NCBI GenBank assembly: GCA_902761955.1
Contig: CACWMM010000011.1
Location: 1-64,000 of the forward strand
Source: Parafannyhessea sp902761955
GTDB lineage: Bacteria > Actinomycetota > Coriobacteriia > Coriobacteriales > Atopobiaceae
DNA: 64,000 nt
Reading direction: 5' to 3'
Below are positions 26,382 through 36,737 of this stretch, one piece after another (the stretch's first letter is position 1; each line of letters starts with the position of its first letter). The translations under genes and the position numbers were made by a program. The notes under the pieces are model-generated. The model worked only from the letters and a program-made list of their open reading frames with translations, searched no databases and was not told the DNA's origin.

Positions 26382-27722
26382 CTAGTTCTTCTCGTCCAGG
26401 CTCACGTACTCCGACTCAACGAAGTTGTCGTAGATCACCTTGATGGCGCGCGCGAAGTCCGAGTTGTTGACGCCGAGGATGATCGAGATCTCCTGCGAGC
26501 TCTGGGTGATCATGCGAATGTTGATGCCCGCCTCGCCCAGCACGCCAAAGATGCGGCCCGAGGTACCGGCACGGCGGCTCATGTTGCGGCCGACGACGGA
26601 GATGAGCGCCAGGCTGTCGATCACGTTGATGCTGTCCGGCTTCAGCTCCTGCCGAAGGTCATTCACGATCGAGTAGATCGTGTCCTTCACGTCCGCACCG
26701 TTCACGACGATGCCGAAGGAGTCGACGCCCGTGGGGATGTGCTCCACGGAGACGCCGTAGCGCTCGAACACGGAGAGCGCGCGGCGCACGAAGCCGACGG
26801 AGTTGGACATGTGGGCCTTCTGGACGTGGATCGCCATGAAGTCCTTCTTGCCCGCGATGCCGGTGATGAGGTGCTCGCGCTCGTGCTCCGTCGCAGTCTC
26901 GCGGATGACGGTGCCTTGGGCGGACGGGTCGTTCGTGTTCTTGATCTGGATGGGGATGCCGACCTCGCGCACGGGGAAGATGGCCTCCTCCTGCAGGACG
27001 GAGGCGCCCATGTACGAGAGCTCGCGCATCTCGTCGAACGTGATGCGGTGGATGGAGCGGGGGTTGTCCACGATGCGGGGGTCGGCCGCGAGGAAGCCGG
27101 AGACGTCCGTCCAGTTCTCGTACACGCCGGCGTCGAGGCAGCGCGCCAGGATGGCGCCGGTGATGTCGCCGCCACCGCGCTGGAAGAGCTTCAGCGTGCC
27201 GTCGACCGTCGACCCGTAGAATCCGGGCAGCAGGAACCCTCCCAGGCGCGCCGCCGCGTCCTTCACGCGGGTGGCCGTGCGCTCCATGTCGACGGTGCCG
27301 TCGTGGTGGAACACGATCACGTCGGCGGCGTCCACGAACGGGATGCCCAGGTACTCGGCCATGAGCTGGCCGGTGAACCACTCGCCCCTCGACACGATGT
27401 ACTCTGGCGACAGGCTGGAGACGACCGAGGAGAACTCCTCGAACTTCTCCTCTATGGGGTACTTCAGCCCGAGCTCGTCCCTGATGTCCACGAAGCGCTG
27501 CTCGATGGTCTTAAGAAGCGACGTGCAGTCAACGTGGTACTCGATGTGGGCGTTCACCAGAAGCAGCAAGTCGGTCAGCTTGTTGTCGCCGCTGAAGCGC
27601 TTGCCCGCGGCAGACACGACGATGAACCTGCGGTCGGGGTCCGCCTTCACGATGGACTTGACCTTCTTGAACTGGCTGGCCTCGGCGACGCTGGAGCCGC
27701 CGAACTTGGATACCTTGATCAT
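26382..27722 (-). CDS. lysC: aspartate kinase
   Basis: Phosphorylates aspartate, the committed step of the pathway. The start KVSKFGGSSVA, SRGEWFTGQLMAEYL, VDAADVIVF and GFYGSTVDGTLKLFQRGGGD(ITGA) are typical of the catalytic domain. Two ACT domains follow (about residues 295-446; for example GFVRRALSVFERYGVSVEHI and SGRIFGVLGEAGINIRMI), so feedback control by end products is expected. 446 residues. ATG 27722, three bases after the hom stop. Confidence 0.95.
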   Translation of the reverse strand: MIKVSKFGGSSVAEASQFKKVKSIVKADPDRRFIVVSAAGKRFSGDNKLTDLLLLVNAHIEYHVDCTSLLKTIEQRFVDIRDELGLKYPIEEKFEEFSSVVSSLSPEYIVSRGEWFTGQLMAEYLGIPFVDAADVIVFHHDGTVDMERTATRVKDAAARLGGFLLPGFYGSTVDGTLKLFQRGGGDITGAILARCLDAGVYENWTDVSGFLAADPRIVDNPRSIHRITFDEMRELSYMGASVLQEEAIFPVREVGIPIQIKNTNDPSAQGTVIRETATEHEREHLITGIAGKKDFMAIHVQKAHMSNSVGFVRRALSVFERYGVSVEHIPTGVDSFGIVVNGADVKDTIYSIVNDLRQELKPDSINVIDSLALISVVGRNMSRRAGTSGRIFGVLGEAGINIRMITQSSQEISIILGVNNSDFARAIKVIYDNFVESEYVSLDEKN

Positions 27723-27725
27723 GTG

Positions 27726-28856
27726 CTAGCCCTCCTGCGGAAGCGCCGCCATGAAGCTGGTGGCGTCCACGCTCGTTGCGTACTCGAAGACCTCGCGCGC
27801 CCTTACCGCAGAAAGGCCGCGCACGAGCACCATGCCCTCGCCGAACGGCTCCGCACCGTCGAGCCTTGCCTTCGTGCGGAACACGTAGTCGGACGTGAGG
27901 AGCTCCGGGCGCCACTCGAGCCCGCGCGAGAAGTCGTAGTGGGGACGGCGGCCCGCCGCGAAGTCCAGCACGTCCTGCACCATGGCGTTGCCCGTGGGCA
28001 GCATGCCCGCGCCCTGGCCGTAGAACTTCAGCGGCCCGACGGTGGTGGCGTCCAGCGAGATGAGGTTGAAGTTCGAGGGCACGTTCGCCTCGAGCGACTC
28101 GATGGGGACGGCGACGGGCTCGACGGCGGCCGCGTAGCCGCCCTCGTGCTGCGCGCCGCGGCCCAGCAGCTTCACTCCCCTGCCCATCGCCCGGAGCGCG
28201 TCGAGGTCGCCCTTGGTGAGCGTCCTGATGCCCGTGGTGGGTATGTCCTTCTCGCACGCGGTGTCGAACGCGACGCCCACGGTGATGATGGTCTTGTTGC
28301 GGACGTCCACGCCGTCGATGTCGGCGGACGGGTCGCGCTCGGCGTAGCCCAGCGCCTGTGCCTCGGCCAGGACCTGATCGAAGTCCGCGTCCTCCTTCAC
28401 CATGGCGTCCACGATGAAGTTCGTCGTGCCGTTCATGATGCCCGAGAAGGACGTGACCTCGTCGATGCGGCGCACCTTCTCGATCGAGGCGATCCAGGGG
28501 ATGCCGCCGCCGACGGACGCCTCGATGAGCAGGCTCGCGTCCGTCGCGTTCGCCTGTCGCACGAACTCGTCGAAGTAGGCGGCGACCACGGCCTTGTTGG
28601 ACGTGACGACGCTCTTGCCCTTCGCGAGCGCATCGAGGATGAACGTGTGCGCGGGCTCGAGACCGCCCATGCACTCCACGACGACCGCGATGTCGTCGTC
28701 TTCCACGATCTGTGCATAGTCCGACGTCATGCGCGGGTCGGTCAGGCGGTCCGGCAGCTCGAGGATGCGAGAGACCTCCACGCCGCTCACGCGCTCCGAA
28801 ATGATGCGGTCGACGCCCTTTCCGACGGTGCCATAGCCCAGGACGGCAATCTTCAT
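27726..28856 (-). CDS. hom: homoserine dehydrogenase without ACT domain
   Basis: Reduces aspartate semialdehyde to homoserine. The dinucleotide motif is VLGYGTVGKGV; conserved segments include VTSNKAVVA, EASVGGGIPWI, SGIMNGTTNFI and the catalytic region LGYAERDPSADIDGVD. At 376 residues it ends shortly after the catalytic domain and has no visible C-terminal ACT domain, so threonine feedback seen in about 430-residue enzymes is probably lacking. I chose ATG 28856, where the family begins; a longer frame reaches 28898. The ribosome site is weak (TTGGA). Divergent from thrC with about 100 bases between. Confidence 0.94.
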   Translation of the reverse strand: MKIAVLGYGTVGKGVDRIISERVSGVEVSRILELPDRLTDPRMTSDYAQIVEDDDIAVVVECMGGLEPAHTFILDALAKGKSVVTSNKAVVAAYFDEFVRQANATDASLLIEASVGGGIPWIASIEKVRRIDEVTSFSGIMNGTTNFIVDAMVKEDADFDQVLAEAQALGYAERDPSADIDGVDVRNKTIITVGVAFDTACEKDIPTTGIRTLTKGDLDALRAMGRGVKLLGRGAQHEGGYAAAVEPVAVPIESLEANVPSNFNLISLDATTVGPLKFYGQGAGMLPTGNAMVQDVLDFAAGRRPHYDFSRGLEWRPELLTSDYVFRTKARLDGAEPFGEGMVLVRGLSAVRAREVFEYATSVDATSFMAALPQEG

Positions 28857-28958
28857 GGCTATCCAATCTTTCTGTTGTGTGACGTTAGAACGGCCCAATG
28901 CCGGCTGCGGCTATCATACGTTATGTAGTGCCGCCAAACCGAGGCAAGGAGCGCCACG

Positions 28959-30443
28959 ATGACAACTTTCTATCACAGCACGCGCAGCGATAGCGAAACC
29001 GTAACAAGCAAGCAAGCAATCCTCGCGGGAATCGCGCCTGACGGCGGTCTGTACGTGAGCGACGACGCCGTCCGCAACAAGCTGGACCTTCGGGCCGTGT
29101 GTCAGGAGGGCTACCACCAGATCGCGTGCCGCGTGCTCGGCACCCTGCTCCCGGACTTCACGGAGCAGGAGGTCGCCTCGTGCGTGGCGGCCGCATACGC
29201 CGACAACTTCGACACGCCCGCCGTCACGCCGCTCTCCCCGCTCGGCACCGACTGGCTGCTCGAGCTCTACCATGGCCCCACCTGCGCGTTCAAGGACGTC
29301 GCCCTGCAGATGCTGCCGCGCCTCATGTCCGTCGCGCGCAAGGGAGAAGGACGCAACGTCATGATCGTCACCGCCACGTCGGGCGACACCGGCAAGGCGG
29401 CCCTCGCCGGCTTTGCGGGCGTGCCGGGCACGGGCGTCACGGTCTTCTACCCCGACGGCAAGGTCTCCGACGTCCAGCACCTGCAGATGGTCACCCAGAC
29501 CGGCGACAACGTCGCGGTCTGCGGCATCAGGGGCACGTTCGACGACGCCCAGACCCAGGTGAAGCGCATCTTCGCGGACAGGGAGCTCGCGGGGCGCCTC
29601 GCCGCCGACAACGTGATGCTCTCGAGCGCTAACTCCATCAACGTCGGCCGCCTCGTCCCGCAGGTCACGTACTACTTCTCCGCGTACGCCCAGCTCGTGC
29701 AGACCGGTGCCATCGTGATCGGCGACGAGGTCGACTTCTGCGTGCCCACCGGCAACTTCGGCGACGTGCTCGCCGGCTACTACGCCAAGCTCCTCGGACT
29801 CCCCGTCGGCAAGCTCGTCGTCGCGTCCAACAGCAACAAGGTCCTGACGGACTTCCTCACCACCGGCACGTACGACCGCCGTCGCGACTTCGTGAAGACC
29901 ATCTCGCCCTCCATGGACATCCTCGTGTCGTCCAACCTCGAGCGCATGCTGTACTACCTCACGGACGGCGACTGCGAGGCGGTCGCGGGCTACATGGCCG
30001 ACCTCGCCCAGAAGGGCTACTACACCATATCCAACGACCTTCTCGCCAAGCTCCGCCAGACGTTCGACTGCGGCTTCGCGACGGACGACGAGACCCGCCA
30101 GACCATCCGCGGCGCGTGGGAGAAGGACCACGTCCTCATCGACACCCACACCGCCGTAGCGCTCCACGTGCTGCGCAGGTTCGCGCCGGAGGGACGCCAG
30201 CGCGTGTGCCTGTCCACCGCAAGCCCGTACAAGTTCTCCGCGGACGTCCTCTCGGCGCTCGGCACGGACGTGAGCGGCCTCGACGGCTTCGCGTGCATGG
30301 ACAGGCTGCAGGCCCTCACGGGCGTTCCGGCGCCGGCGCAGCTCTCCGGCCTCAGGGACGCCCCCGTCCTGCACACCGACGTGTGCGACATGGACGGCAT
30401 GGAGGCGTTCGTCGAGGGCTCCTGCAACCGCGTCTTCGCCTGA
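28959..30443 (+). CDS. thrC: threonine synthase
   Basis: PLP enzyme that converts phosphohomoserine to threonine. The PLP lysine is in TCAFKDVALQM; also conserved are TATSGDTGKAALAGF, YPDGKVSDVQHLQM, SSANSINVGRLVPQ and VPTGNFGDVLAGY. 494 residues, as in the class of ThrC with N-terminal extension found in many bacteria and fungi. ATG 28959 has AAGGAG upstream. Followed 36 bases later by thrB. Confidence 0.96.
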   Translation: MTTFYHSTRSDSETVTSKQAILAGIAPDGGLYVSDDAVRNKLDLRAVCQEGYHQIACRVLGTLLPDFTEQEVASCVAAAYADNFDTPAVTPLSPLGTDWLLELYHGPTCAFKDVALQMLPRLMSVARKGEGRNVMIVTATSGDTGKAALAGFAGVPGTGVTVFYPDGKVSDVQHLQMVTQTGDNVAVCGIRGTFDDAQTQVKRIFADRELAGRLAADNVMLSSANSINVGRLVPQVTYYFSAYAQLVQTGAIVIGDEVDFCVPTGNFGDVLAGYYAKLLGLPVGKLVVASNSNKVLTDFLTTGTYDRRRDFVKTISPSMDILVSSNLERMLYYLTDGDCEAVAGYMADLAQKGYYTISNDLLAKLRQTFDCGFATDDETRQTIRGAWEKDHVLIDTHTAVALHVLRRFAPEGRQRVCLSTASPYKFSADVLSALGTDVSGLDGFACMDRLQALTGVPAPAQLSGLRDAPVLHTDVCDMDGMEAFVEGSCNRVFA

Positions 30444-30479
30444 CGACCACACGCATCGACCCTTTGGGGGGCTCAACAC

Positions 30480-31421
30480 ATGACTGACCAGACCAAGGAC
30501 CGCGCAGGCGAGAAGGACGAGGCGCCGCACAGGTTCCGCGTGCTCGTTCCCGCGACGTCGGCAAACGTGGGCGTGGGCTACGACTGCCTCGGGCTCGCGC
30601 TCGACCTCACGGCGAGCTTCACGTTCGAGGTGTCGGACCAGCTCCTGATCGACGGCTGCCAGGAGCGCTTCCGCGGCGAGGACAACCTCGTGTGGACGAG
30701 CTACCTCGACACCTGCCGCGAGCTGTACCAGCGCCCGCACGCCCTGCACATCACCATCGACTCGCCCGTGCCGCTCTCCGGCGGCCTCGGGTCCAGCTCC
30801 ACCTGCGTCGTCGCGGGCGTCGTCGCGGCGCAGGTGCTCCACGCGGGCGGCTTCGACGCAAGCGCCGCGCTCGACTTCGCCACAAGGATCGAGGGCCACC
30901 CGGACAACGTGGCCCCGGCGCTCATGGGCGGTCTCGCGAGCTCGTTCGTGGACGAGGGCCGCACGCGCTCCCTGCGCTTCGACATCGCGCCGAACCTCAC
31001 GTTCGTGGCCATCGCGCCCCCGTACGAGGTCCGCACGGCGGAGGCGCGCAAGGTCATGCCGAAGGAGGTCCCCGTCCAGACCGCCGTGTGGCAGATGGGC
31101 CACTGCGTCGCGGTCGTGGACGCGCTCAGGCGCGGCGACGCGGAGCTCCTCTCCGCCGCGGCGAAGGACCGCCTGCACGAGCCGTACCGCGCGACCCTCA
31201 TCCCGGACTACGAGCCCATCCGCCGCACCGCGCTCGCGGCCGGCGCCGCCGCGTTTCTCATCTCCGGCTCCGGCTCCACCATGCTCGCCATCACGGACGG
31301 GCGCGAAGCCGCGGAGCGCGTAGCGGCGTCCGTCACCAACATGGTCGAGAACCACGTGGACGGCCTCTGGGTGCGCGTGCTTGCCGCGAACTCGCGCGGC
31401 ACGTGGGTCGAGGTGCTGTAG
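30480..31421 (+). CDS. thrB: homoserine kinase
   Basis: GHMP-family kinase that phosphorylates homoserine for ThrC. The ATP loop is PLSGGLGSSSTCVVAG, preceded by the start VLVPATSANVGVGYDCLGLAL, with a C-terminal AAAFLISGSGSTMLAI. 313 residues; ATG 30480 with a G-rich ribosome site. The N-terminal 13 residues are charged and include AGEKDE, encoded by a copy of the GGCGAGAAG word. Confidence 0.95.
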   Translation: MTDQTKDRAGEKDEAPHRFRVLVPATSANVGVGYDCLGLALDLTASFTFEVSDQLLIDGCQERFRGEDNLVWTSYLDTCRELYQRPHALHITIDSPVPLSGGLGSSSTCVVAGVVAAQVLHAGGFDASAALDFATRIEGHPDNVAPALMGGLASSFVDEGRTRSLRFDIAPNLTFVAIAPPYEVRTAEARKVMPKEVPVQTAVWQMGHCVAVVDALRRGDAELLSAAAKDRLHEPYRATLIPDYEPIRRTALAAGAAAFLISGSGSTMLAITDGREAAERVAASVTNMVENHVDGLWVRVLAANSRGTWVEVL

Positions 31422-31512
31422 CCGGGGCGCCGTGGCGCCTGTGGCGCCCATGCCACCATCGCGCGCCTCTGGCCACGCGCGCAGGCTTTCAACAAGAAGT
31501 CACTGACAAGAA

Positions 31513-31548
31513 GAACGGGCGTCCCAAGCGGGGCGCCCGTTCTCTGTC
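31513..31548. terminator. bidirectional terminator between thrB and livF
   Basis: GAACGGGCGTCCC (31513-31525) pairs with GGGGCGCCCGTTC (31530-31542), four-base loop, T-containing tails on both sides. Confidence 0.8.
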
Positions 31549-31607
31549 ATAGCTTTGGCTGCGTGGCAGCTTGCCCGCACGCAATATCCGCACGCGATGC
31601 CTTAGGC

Positions 31608-32314
31608 CTAGCCTCCGAGGTAGGCCTTGCGGACGTCGTCGTCGTGCAGCAAGTCCGCGCCGGTGCCGGTCTTGCTGATGTGGCCGACCTCGAGCACGTA
31701 GCCCCTGTCCGCGATGGAGAGCGCCATCGAGGCGTTCTGCTCGACGAGCAGGATGGTCGTTCCCTGCTCGTTCAGGGCGCGGATGATGTCGAAGATCTCC
31801 TCGACGAGGATGGGAGCCAGGCCCATGGACGGCTCGTCCAGCATGAGGAGCTCGGGCTTGCTCATGAGGGCGCGGCCCATGGCGAGCATCTGCTGCTCGC
31901 CGCCGGACAGCGTGCCGGCCGTCTGGTTCATGCGCTCCTTCAGGCGCGGGAAGCGCTCGTACACGATCTCGAGCGTCTCCGCGTTCTCCGCGTCGGTGCG
32001 GGTGTAGCCGCCCATCTCGAGGTTCTCGGCCACGGTCATCTGCGCGAACACGCGGCGTCCCTCCGGGCAGAGGGCGAGGCCCTTCTCGACGATCTTATGG
32101 GCCTTCACGCCCACGAGGCTCTCGCCCTTGAACTCGATGGAGCCGGAGTCGGGCTTGATGATGCCCGCGACGGTGTTGAGCGTGGTGGACTTGCCGGCTC
32201 CGTTCGCGCCGATGAGAGTGACGATCTCGCCCTGGTTGATGTCGAACGAGATTCCCTGCACCGCCTTGATAGCGCCGTACGACACGTGCAGGTCCTTGAC
32301 GGAAAGAAGCGCCA

Positions 32315-32315
<1 letters not shown>
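31608..32315 (-). CDS. livF: branched-chain amino-acid ABC transporter ATPase LivF
   Basis: Second ATPase of the LIV-type importer. Walker A GANGAGKSTT, signature LSGGEQQMLAMGRAL, Walker B LLMLDEPSMGLAP, and the LivF-specific CPEGRRVFAQMTV. 235 residues, normal. ATG 32315 overlaps the livG stop (TAATG). All ATPase motifs are intact, in contrast to the ATPase at 24376-25084. Confidence 0.95.
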
Positions 32316-33169
<854 letters not shown>

Positions 33170-33171
33170 GG

Positions 33172-34296
33172 CTACTCCACCTCCTCTGCGGACGCGCTCT
33201 TCTTCCAGGGGAACTCGCGGTTGGCGATCTTCTCGAGGATGTTGCCGAGCGAGAAGTCGTACGTGCCGAGCAGGCCCTGCGGACGGAAGATCATGACGAG
33301 GATCAGCACGATGGCGTAGACGACCATGCGGTAGTCGGCGAACGCGCGCAGCGCCTCGGGCAGGATCGTGAGGAAGGTCGCGGACAGGACGGAGCCGAGC
33401 ATGGAGCCCATGCCACCGAGGACGACCATGACCAGGATCTCGATCGACTTCATGAAGCCGAACTTCGCGGGCGCCATGACGCCGATGCAACCCGCGTACA
33501 GACCGCCGCCGATGCCGGCGAAGAACGCGGAGACGACGAACGCGAGCGTCTTGTAGTACGTGGTGTTCACGCCGGAGGCCTCGGCCGCGATCTCGTTGTC
33601 GCGGATGGCGAGGATTGCGCGGCCGTGGCGGGACTTCATCATGGTGTGGATGAGGAAGAGCGAGATGACCACGACGACGAACGTGTTCAGGAAGTTCGTG
33701 TACGCGGGGATGCCCGTGAGGCCCTTCGCGCCGCCCGTGAGCTCGAATCCGAGGACGCCATCGATGTTGAGCATGATGACGCGGATGATCTCGGCGAAGC
33801 CGAGCGTGATGATGGCGAGGTAGTCGCCCTTCAGGCGCAGCGCCGGGATGCCGATGATGATGCCGCAGATGGCCGCGCAGATGCCGCCGAACACGAGGCC
33901 GACGACGAACAGCAGCGACGCGGCGGGGGTGCCGAGCACGAAGTCGCGCATCGTGATGCCGAAGGCGGGCATCATGCGCATGATGAAGATGGCGCACGAG
34001 TAGCCGCCGACCGACATGAAGCCGGCGTGGCCGAGCGGCAGCTGGCCGAGGTAGCCGGTCGCGATGTTGAGCGACACCGCCATGATGATGTAGATGCCCA
34101 CCTGCTCGAGCACGGACGTCTGGTAGCGGGTTATGATGCCCTGGCCCACCATCATGTCGCCGATCGCAAGGAACAGGACGACGAGCACGGTGTTGATGAT
34201 GTAGCGCTTTCCGACGGAAATGGTCTTGCGAGGACGAGAGCCCTTCAGAGCGCCGGCAGAGATGATGGGCCTCTCCTCGTTCTTGAGTTCTTCCAC
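33172..34296 (-). CDS. livM: branched-chain amino-acid ABC transporter permease LivM
   Basis: Inner-membrane permease with about ten hydrophobic segments. Conserved LPLGHAGFMSVGGYS, PALRLKGDYLAIITLGFAEIIR and AIRDNEIAAEASGVN. 374 residues with a hydrophilic N-terminus of about 30. The GTG at 34296 has AAGGAGG upstream, ten bases after livH. Confidence 0.94.
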   Translation of the reverse strand: MEELKNEERPIISAGALKGSRPRKTISVGKRYIINTVLVVLFLAIGDMMVGQGIITRYQTSVLEQVGIYIIMAVSLNIATGYLGQLPLGHAGFMSVGGYSCAIFIMRMMPAFGITMRDFVLGTPAASLLFVVGLVFGGICAAICGIIIGIPALRLKGDYLAIITLGFAEIIRVIMLNIDGVLGFELTGGAKGLTGIPAYTNFLNTFVVVVISLFLIHTMMKSRHGRAILAIRDNEIAAEASGVNTTYYKTLAFVVSAFFAGIGGGLYAGCIGVMAPAKFGFMKSIEILVMVVLGGMGSMLGSVLSATFLTILPEALRAFADYRMVVYAIVLILVMIFRPQGLLGTYDFSLGNILEKIANREFPWKKSASAEEVE

Positions 34297-34306
34297 GACG
34301 ACCTCC

Positions 34307-35182
34307 TTACACTTTCTCGCTCATCGTGCGGCCGAGGATGCCGGTGGGCTTCACGATCAGCACGATGATAAGGAGCAGGAACACGACGGCGTCCTTCCAC
34401 ACGGAGAGGCCCAGTGCGGAGACGAACACCTCTGCGAAGCCGACGAGCAGGCCACCGATGACGGCACCCGGGATCGAGCCGATGCCGCCGAGGACGGCCG
34501 CGACGAACGCCTTCGTGCCGAGCATGATGCCCATGGTCGGCGTTGCCTGGGAGTAGGCCATGCTGTACAGGACCGCACCGATGCCCGCAAGCGCGGAGCC
34601 GAGGGCGAACGTGAAGGAGATCGTGGTGTTGACGTTGATGCCCATGAGCCTTGCGGCGCCCATGTCCTCGGACACCGCGCGCATGGCCTTGCCGAGCTTC
34701 GTCTTCTGGACGAGGAATGTCAGGATTGCGGTCGAGATGGCCGTCACGACGATCGTGAGGATGGCGTTCAGGGAGAGGCTCATGCCCGCGACCTTGATGT
34801 TCGAGACGCTGATGAACGCCGGCACGACCTTGGCGTCCGCGCCGAAGACCAGCTGCGCGCCGTTCTCCAGGAAGTACGAGACGCCGATGGCCGTGATCAG
34901 GATGGAAAGGCGCGGCGCGTTGCGCAGCGGGGCGTACGCGACCTTGTCGATGAGGACGCCGAGCAGCGTGCAGCCCGCGACCGAAAGAATGACGGCGACG
35001 ACGGGGTTCATCCCCAGCTTCGCCATGACGATCCAAGAAATGTACGCGCCGACCATGATGATGTCGCCATGGGCAAAGTTAAGGAGCAGGATGATGCCAT
35101 ACACCATCGTGTAGCCCAGGGCGACGAGCGCATAGATGCTGCCGAGCTGCAATCCGTTCAGCAACTGCGTTACAAACGTCAC
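34307..35182 (-). CDS. livH: branched-chain amino-acid ABC transporter permease LivH
   Basis: Partner permease. Conserved GSIYALVALGYTMVYGIILLLNFAHGDIIM at the start, TKLGKAMRAVSEDMGAARLMGINV in the coupling loop and KAFVAAVLGGIGSIPGAVIGG. I chose the GTG at 35182 because AGAGGAA is nine bases upstream; the GTG at 35191 almost overlaps that site. 291 residues. Confidence 0.93.
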   Translation of the reverse strand: MTFVTQLLNGLQLGSIYALVALGYTMVYGIILLLNFAHGDIIMVGAYISWIVMAKLGMNPVVAVILSVAGCTLLGVLIDKVAYAPLRNAPRLSILITAIGVSYFLENGAQLVFGADAKVVPAFISVSNIKVAGMSLSLNAILTIVVTAISTAILTFLVQKTKLGKAMRAVSEDMGAARLMGINVNTTISFTFALGSALAGIGAVLYSMAYSQATPTMGIMLGTKAFVAAVLGGIGSIPGAVIGGLLVGFAEVFVSALGLSVWKDAVVFLLLIIVLIVKPTGILGRTMSEKV

Positions 35183-35265
35183 GGCAAACACTTCCTCTCG
35201 TGTACCAGCTCGTTGGTTCGGTTACTGACTCGGGACCGGGACTCCCTTGCGTGCCCCCGTACCCC

Positions 35266-35293
35266 AAAAGCGCCGAGAGAGTTCCCCCGGCGC
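35266..35293 (-). terminator. terminator between livK and livH
   Basis: On the minus strand GCGCCG pairs with CGGCGC around a 12-base loop, followed by TTTT. As in the other ABC operon, it lies between the binding-protein gene and the permease genes. Confidence 0.7.
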
Positions 35294-35321
35294 CTCCAAA
35301 GTGACTCCTAAGAGACCGTTC

Positions 35322-36524
35322 CTACAGGGTGGTCTCGATGTACTCCTTGCCGTCCTTGAAGCCGATGATGAGCGTCGACTTCACGGGGTCGCCGGTGCCG
35401 TCGTACTTGATCGTACCGGTGACGCCCTCGACCTTGCCCTTGGCGATGGCGTCGATGACCTTCTGCTTGTAGTCCTCGTAGTCCTTCGCGTCGCCGTCCT
35501 TCTCGACCTTGTCGATAGCGGTGAGCAGGATCATCGCGGCGTCATAGCCCAGTGCGCAGAAGTTCGTCGGGTCGCTCTTGTACTCGGCCTTGTAGTCCTT
35601 GATGAACTGCTGGACACGCTTGTCGTCGTTCGCAGAGACGAACGAGGTGTCGTAGAAGCAGCCCTCGAGGTCCTTGCCGGAGGCGTAGTCCTCGTCGCCG
35701 CCGACGATGTTCGCCCAGCCGTCGGCGCCCAGGAAGACGCCCGTGTAGCCGAGCTCGCGCGCCTGGGTGACGATCTTGCCGTCGTCCTGGTAGTAGTTCG
35801 GCGAGAGGACGGCGTCCGGCTTCTTCGCGATGATGTTCGCGAGCTGCGCCTTGAAGTCGACGTCACCGGCAGAGTAGCTCTCCTGCGTGGCGACGGCGAG
35901 GCCCTTCTTCTTGGCCTCCTTCACGAACGCGTCGTTAACGCCCTTCTCGTAGTCGCCACCGGAGTTATAGATGGTGCAGACGGTCTTGTAGCCCTTCTGC
36001 ACCGCGAAGTCGGCCATGAGCTTGCCCTGGTAGGGGTCGGTGTAGCACGCACGGAACGCATTCTTGCCGTACTTGATGAAGTCGGCCGCGGTGGCAGAGG
36101 CGGTGACCAGGGGGATGTTGTCGCTGACGGAAGCCTGCGCGACGGCGATGGAGGGCGTGGACGTGACGTCGCCGACGATGCCGACCACGTTGTCCTCGAC
36201 CATCTTCTGGTACACGTTCACGGCCTCGGTGGCATCGCCCTTCTCGTCCTGGACGATGAGGGAGATCTTCTTGCCGGACTTGGTGCCGCCCTTCTTGTTG
36301 AACTGCTTCACGTAGAGCTTGGCACCGTTGCGGACGGCGAGGCCGTACTGGGCGACGTCGCCAGAGTACGGACCCATGAGGCCGACCTTCAGGGTCTTGC
36401 CAGAGATGGCGGAGTCAGAGCCGGAACCGGAGCCACAGGCGGAAATGAGCGAGGCTACCCCAAGGCCCAGGGCGGTGGTGCCGCTCGCCTTGAAGAGGTC
36501 GCGCCTCGTGATGTTGTTTGCCAT
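35322..36524 (-). CDS. livK: branched-chain amino-acid ABC transporter substrate-binding lipoprotein
   Basis: Periplasmic-binding type I protein that delivers ligand to LivHM. The N-terminus carries a twin-arginine motif (TRRDLFKAS) and lipobox ISAC, so it is a Tat-exported lipoprotein. The mature part starts LKVGLMGPYSGDVAQYG and has the family segments VGIVGDVTSTPSIAVAQ and YEKGVNDAFVKEAKKKGL. 400 residues. ATG 36524 has GGAGGT upstream. Ligand could be branched-chain amino acids or small amides; not decided by sequence. Confidence 0.9.
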   Translation of the reverse strand: MANNITRRDLFKASGTTALGLGVASLISACGSGSGSDSAISGKTLKVGLMGPYSGDVAQYGLAVRNGAKLYVKQFNKKGGTKSGKKISLIVQDEKGDATEAVNVYQKMVEDNVVGIVGDVTSTPSIAVAQASVSDNIPLVTASATAADFIKYGKNAFRACYTDPYQGKLMADFAVQKGYKTVCTIYNSGGDYEKGVNDAFVKEAKKKGLAVATQESYSAGDVDFKAQLANIIAKKPDAVLSPNYYQDDGKIVTQARELGYTGVFLGADGWANIVGGDEDYASGKDLEGCFYDTSFVSANDDKRVQQFIKDYKAEYKSDPTNFCALGYDAAMILLTAIDKVEKDGDAKDYEDYKQKVIDAIAKGKVEGVTGTIKYDGTGDPVKSTLIIGFKDGKEYIETTL

Positions 36525-36681
36525 TTTATTACCTCCATCTTTACTAAGGGTGCCTCTAGGCATCATTTAGCTTGAACCAAACTTAAGCCTTTAGGTGCTT
36601 CAAGTCACCGAAAGATGCCAATGGTTATCGTGTCTGCAACATTTGAAGTCGTTTGGAAACATGCGCACGATAACGTGGCGA

Positions 36682-36716
36682 GAAAAGCGAGGGGACGCGG
36701 CTTTGGCCACGTCCCC
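36682..36716 (-). terminator. terminator of the VanZ-like gene
   Basis: GGGGACGCGGC (36691-36701) pairs with GCCACGTCCCC (36706-36716), one mismatch. The T run on the minus strand (TTTT at 36682-36685) is part of a copy of the intergenic word (GGCGAGAAA, 36677-36685). Confidence 0.75.
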
Positions 36717-36737
36717 ACAGCAACAATTGCTTTCACG

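Noticed and set aside
25740..28928. 1062-codon plus-strand frame over asd, lysC and hom
   Set aside because: Antisense shadow of three well-identified genes; arginine/aspartate/histidine-rich translation with no domains.
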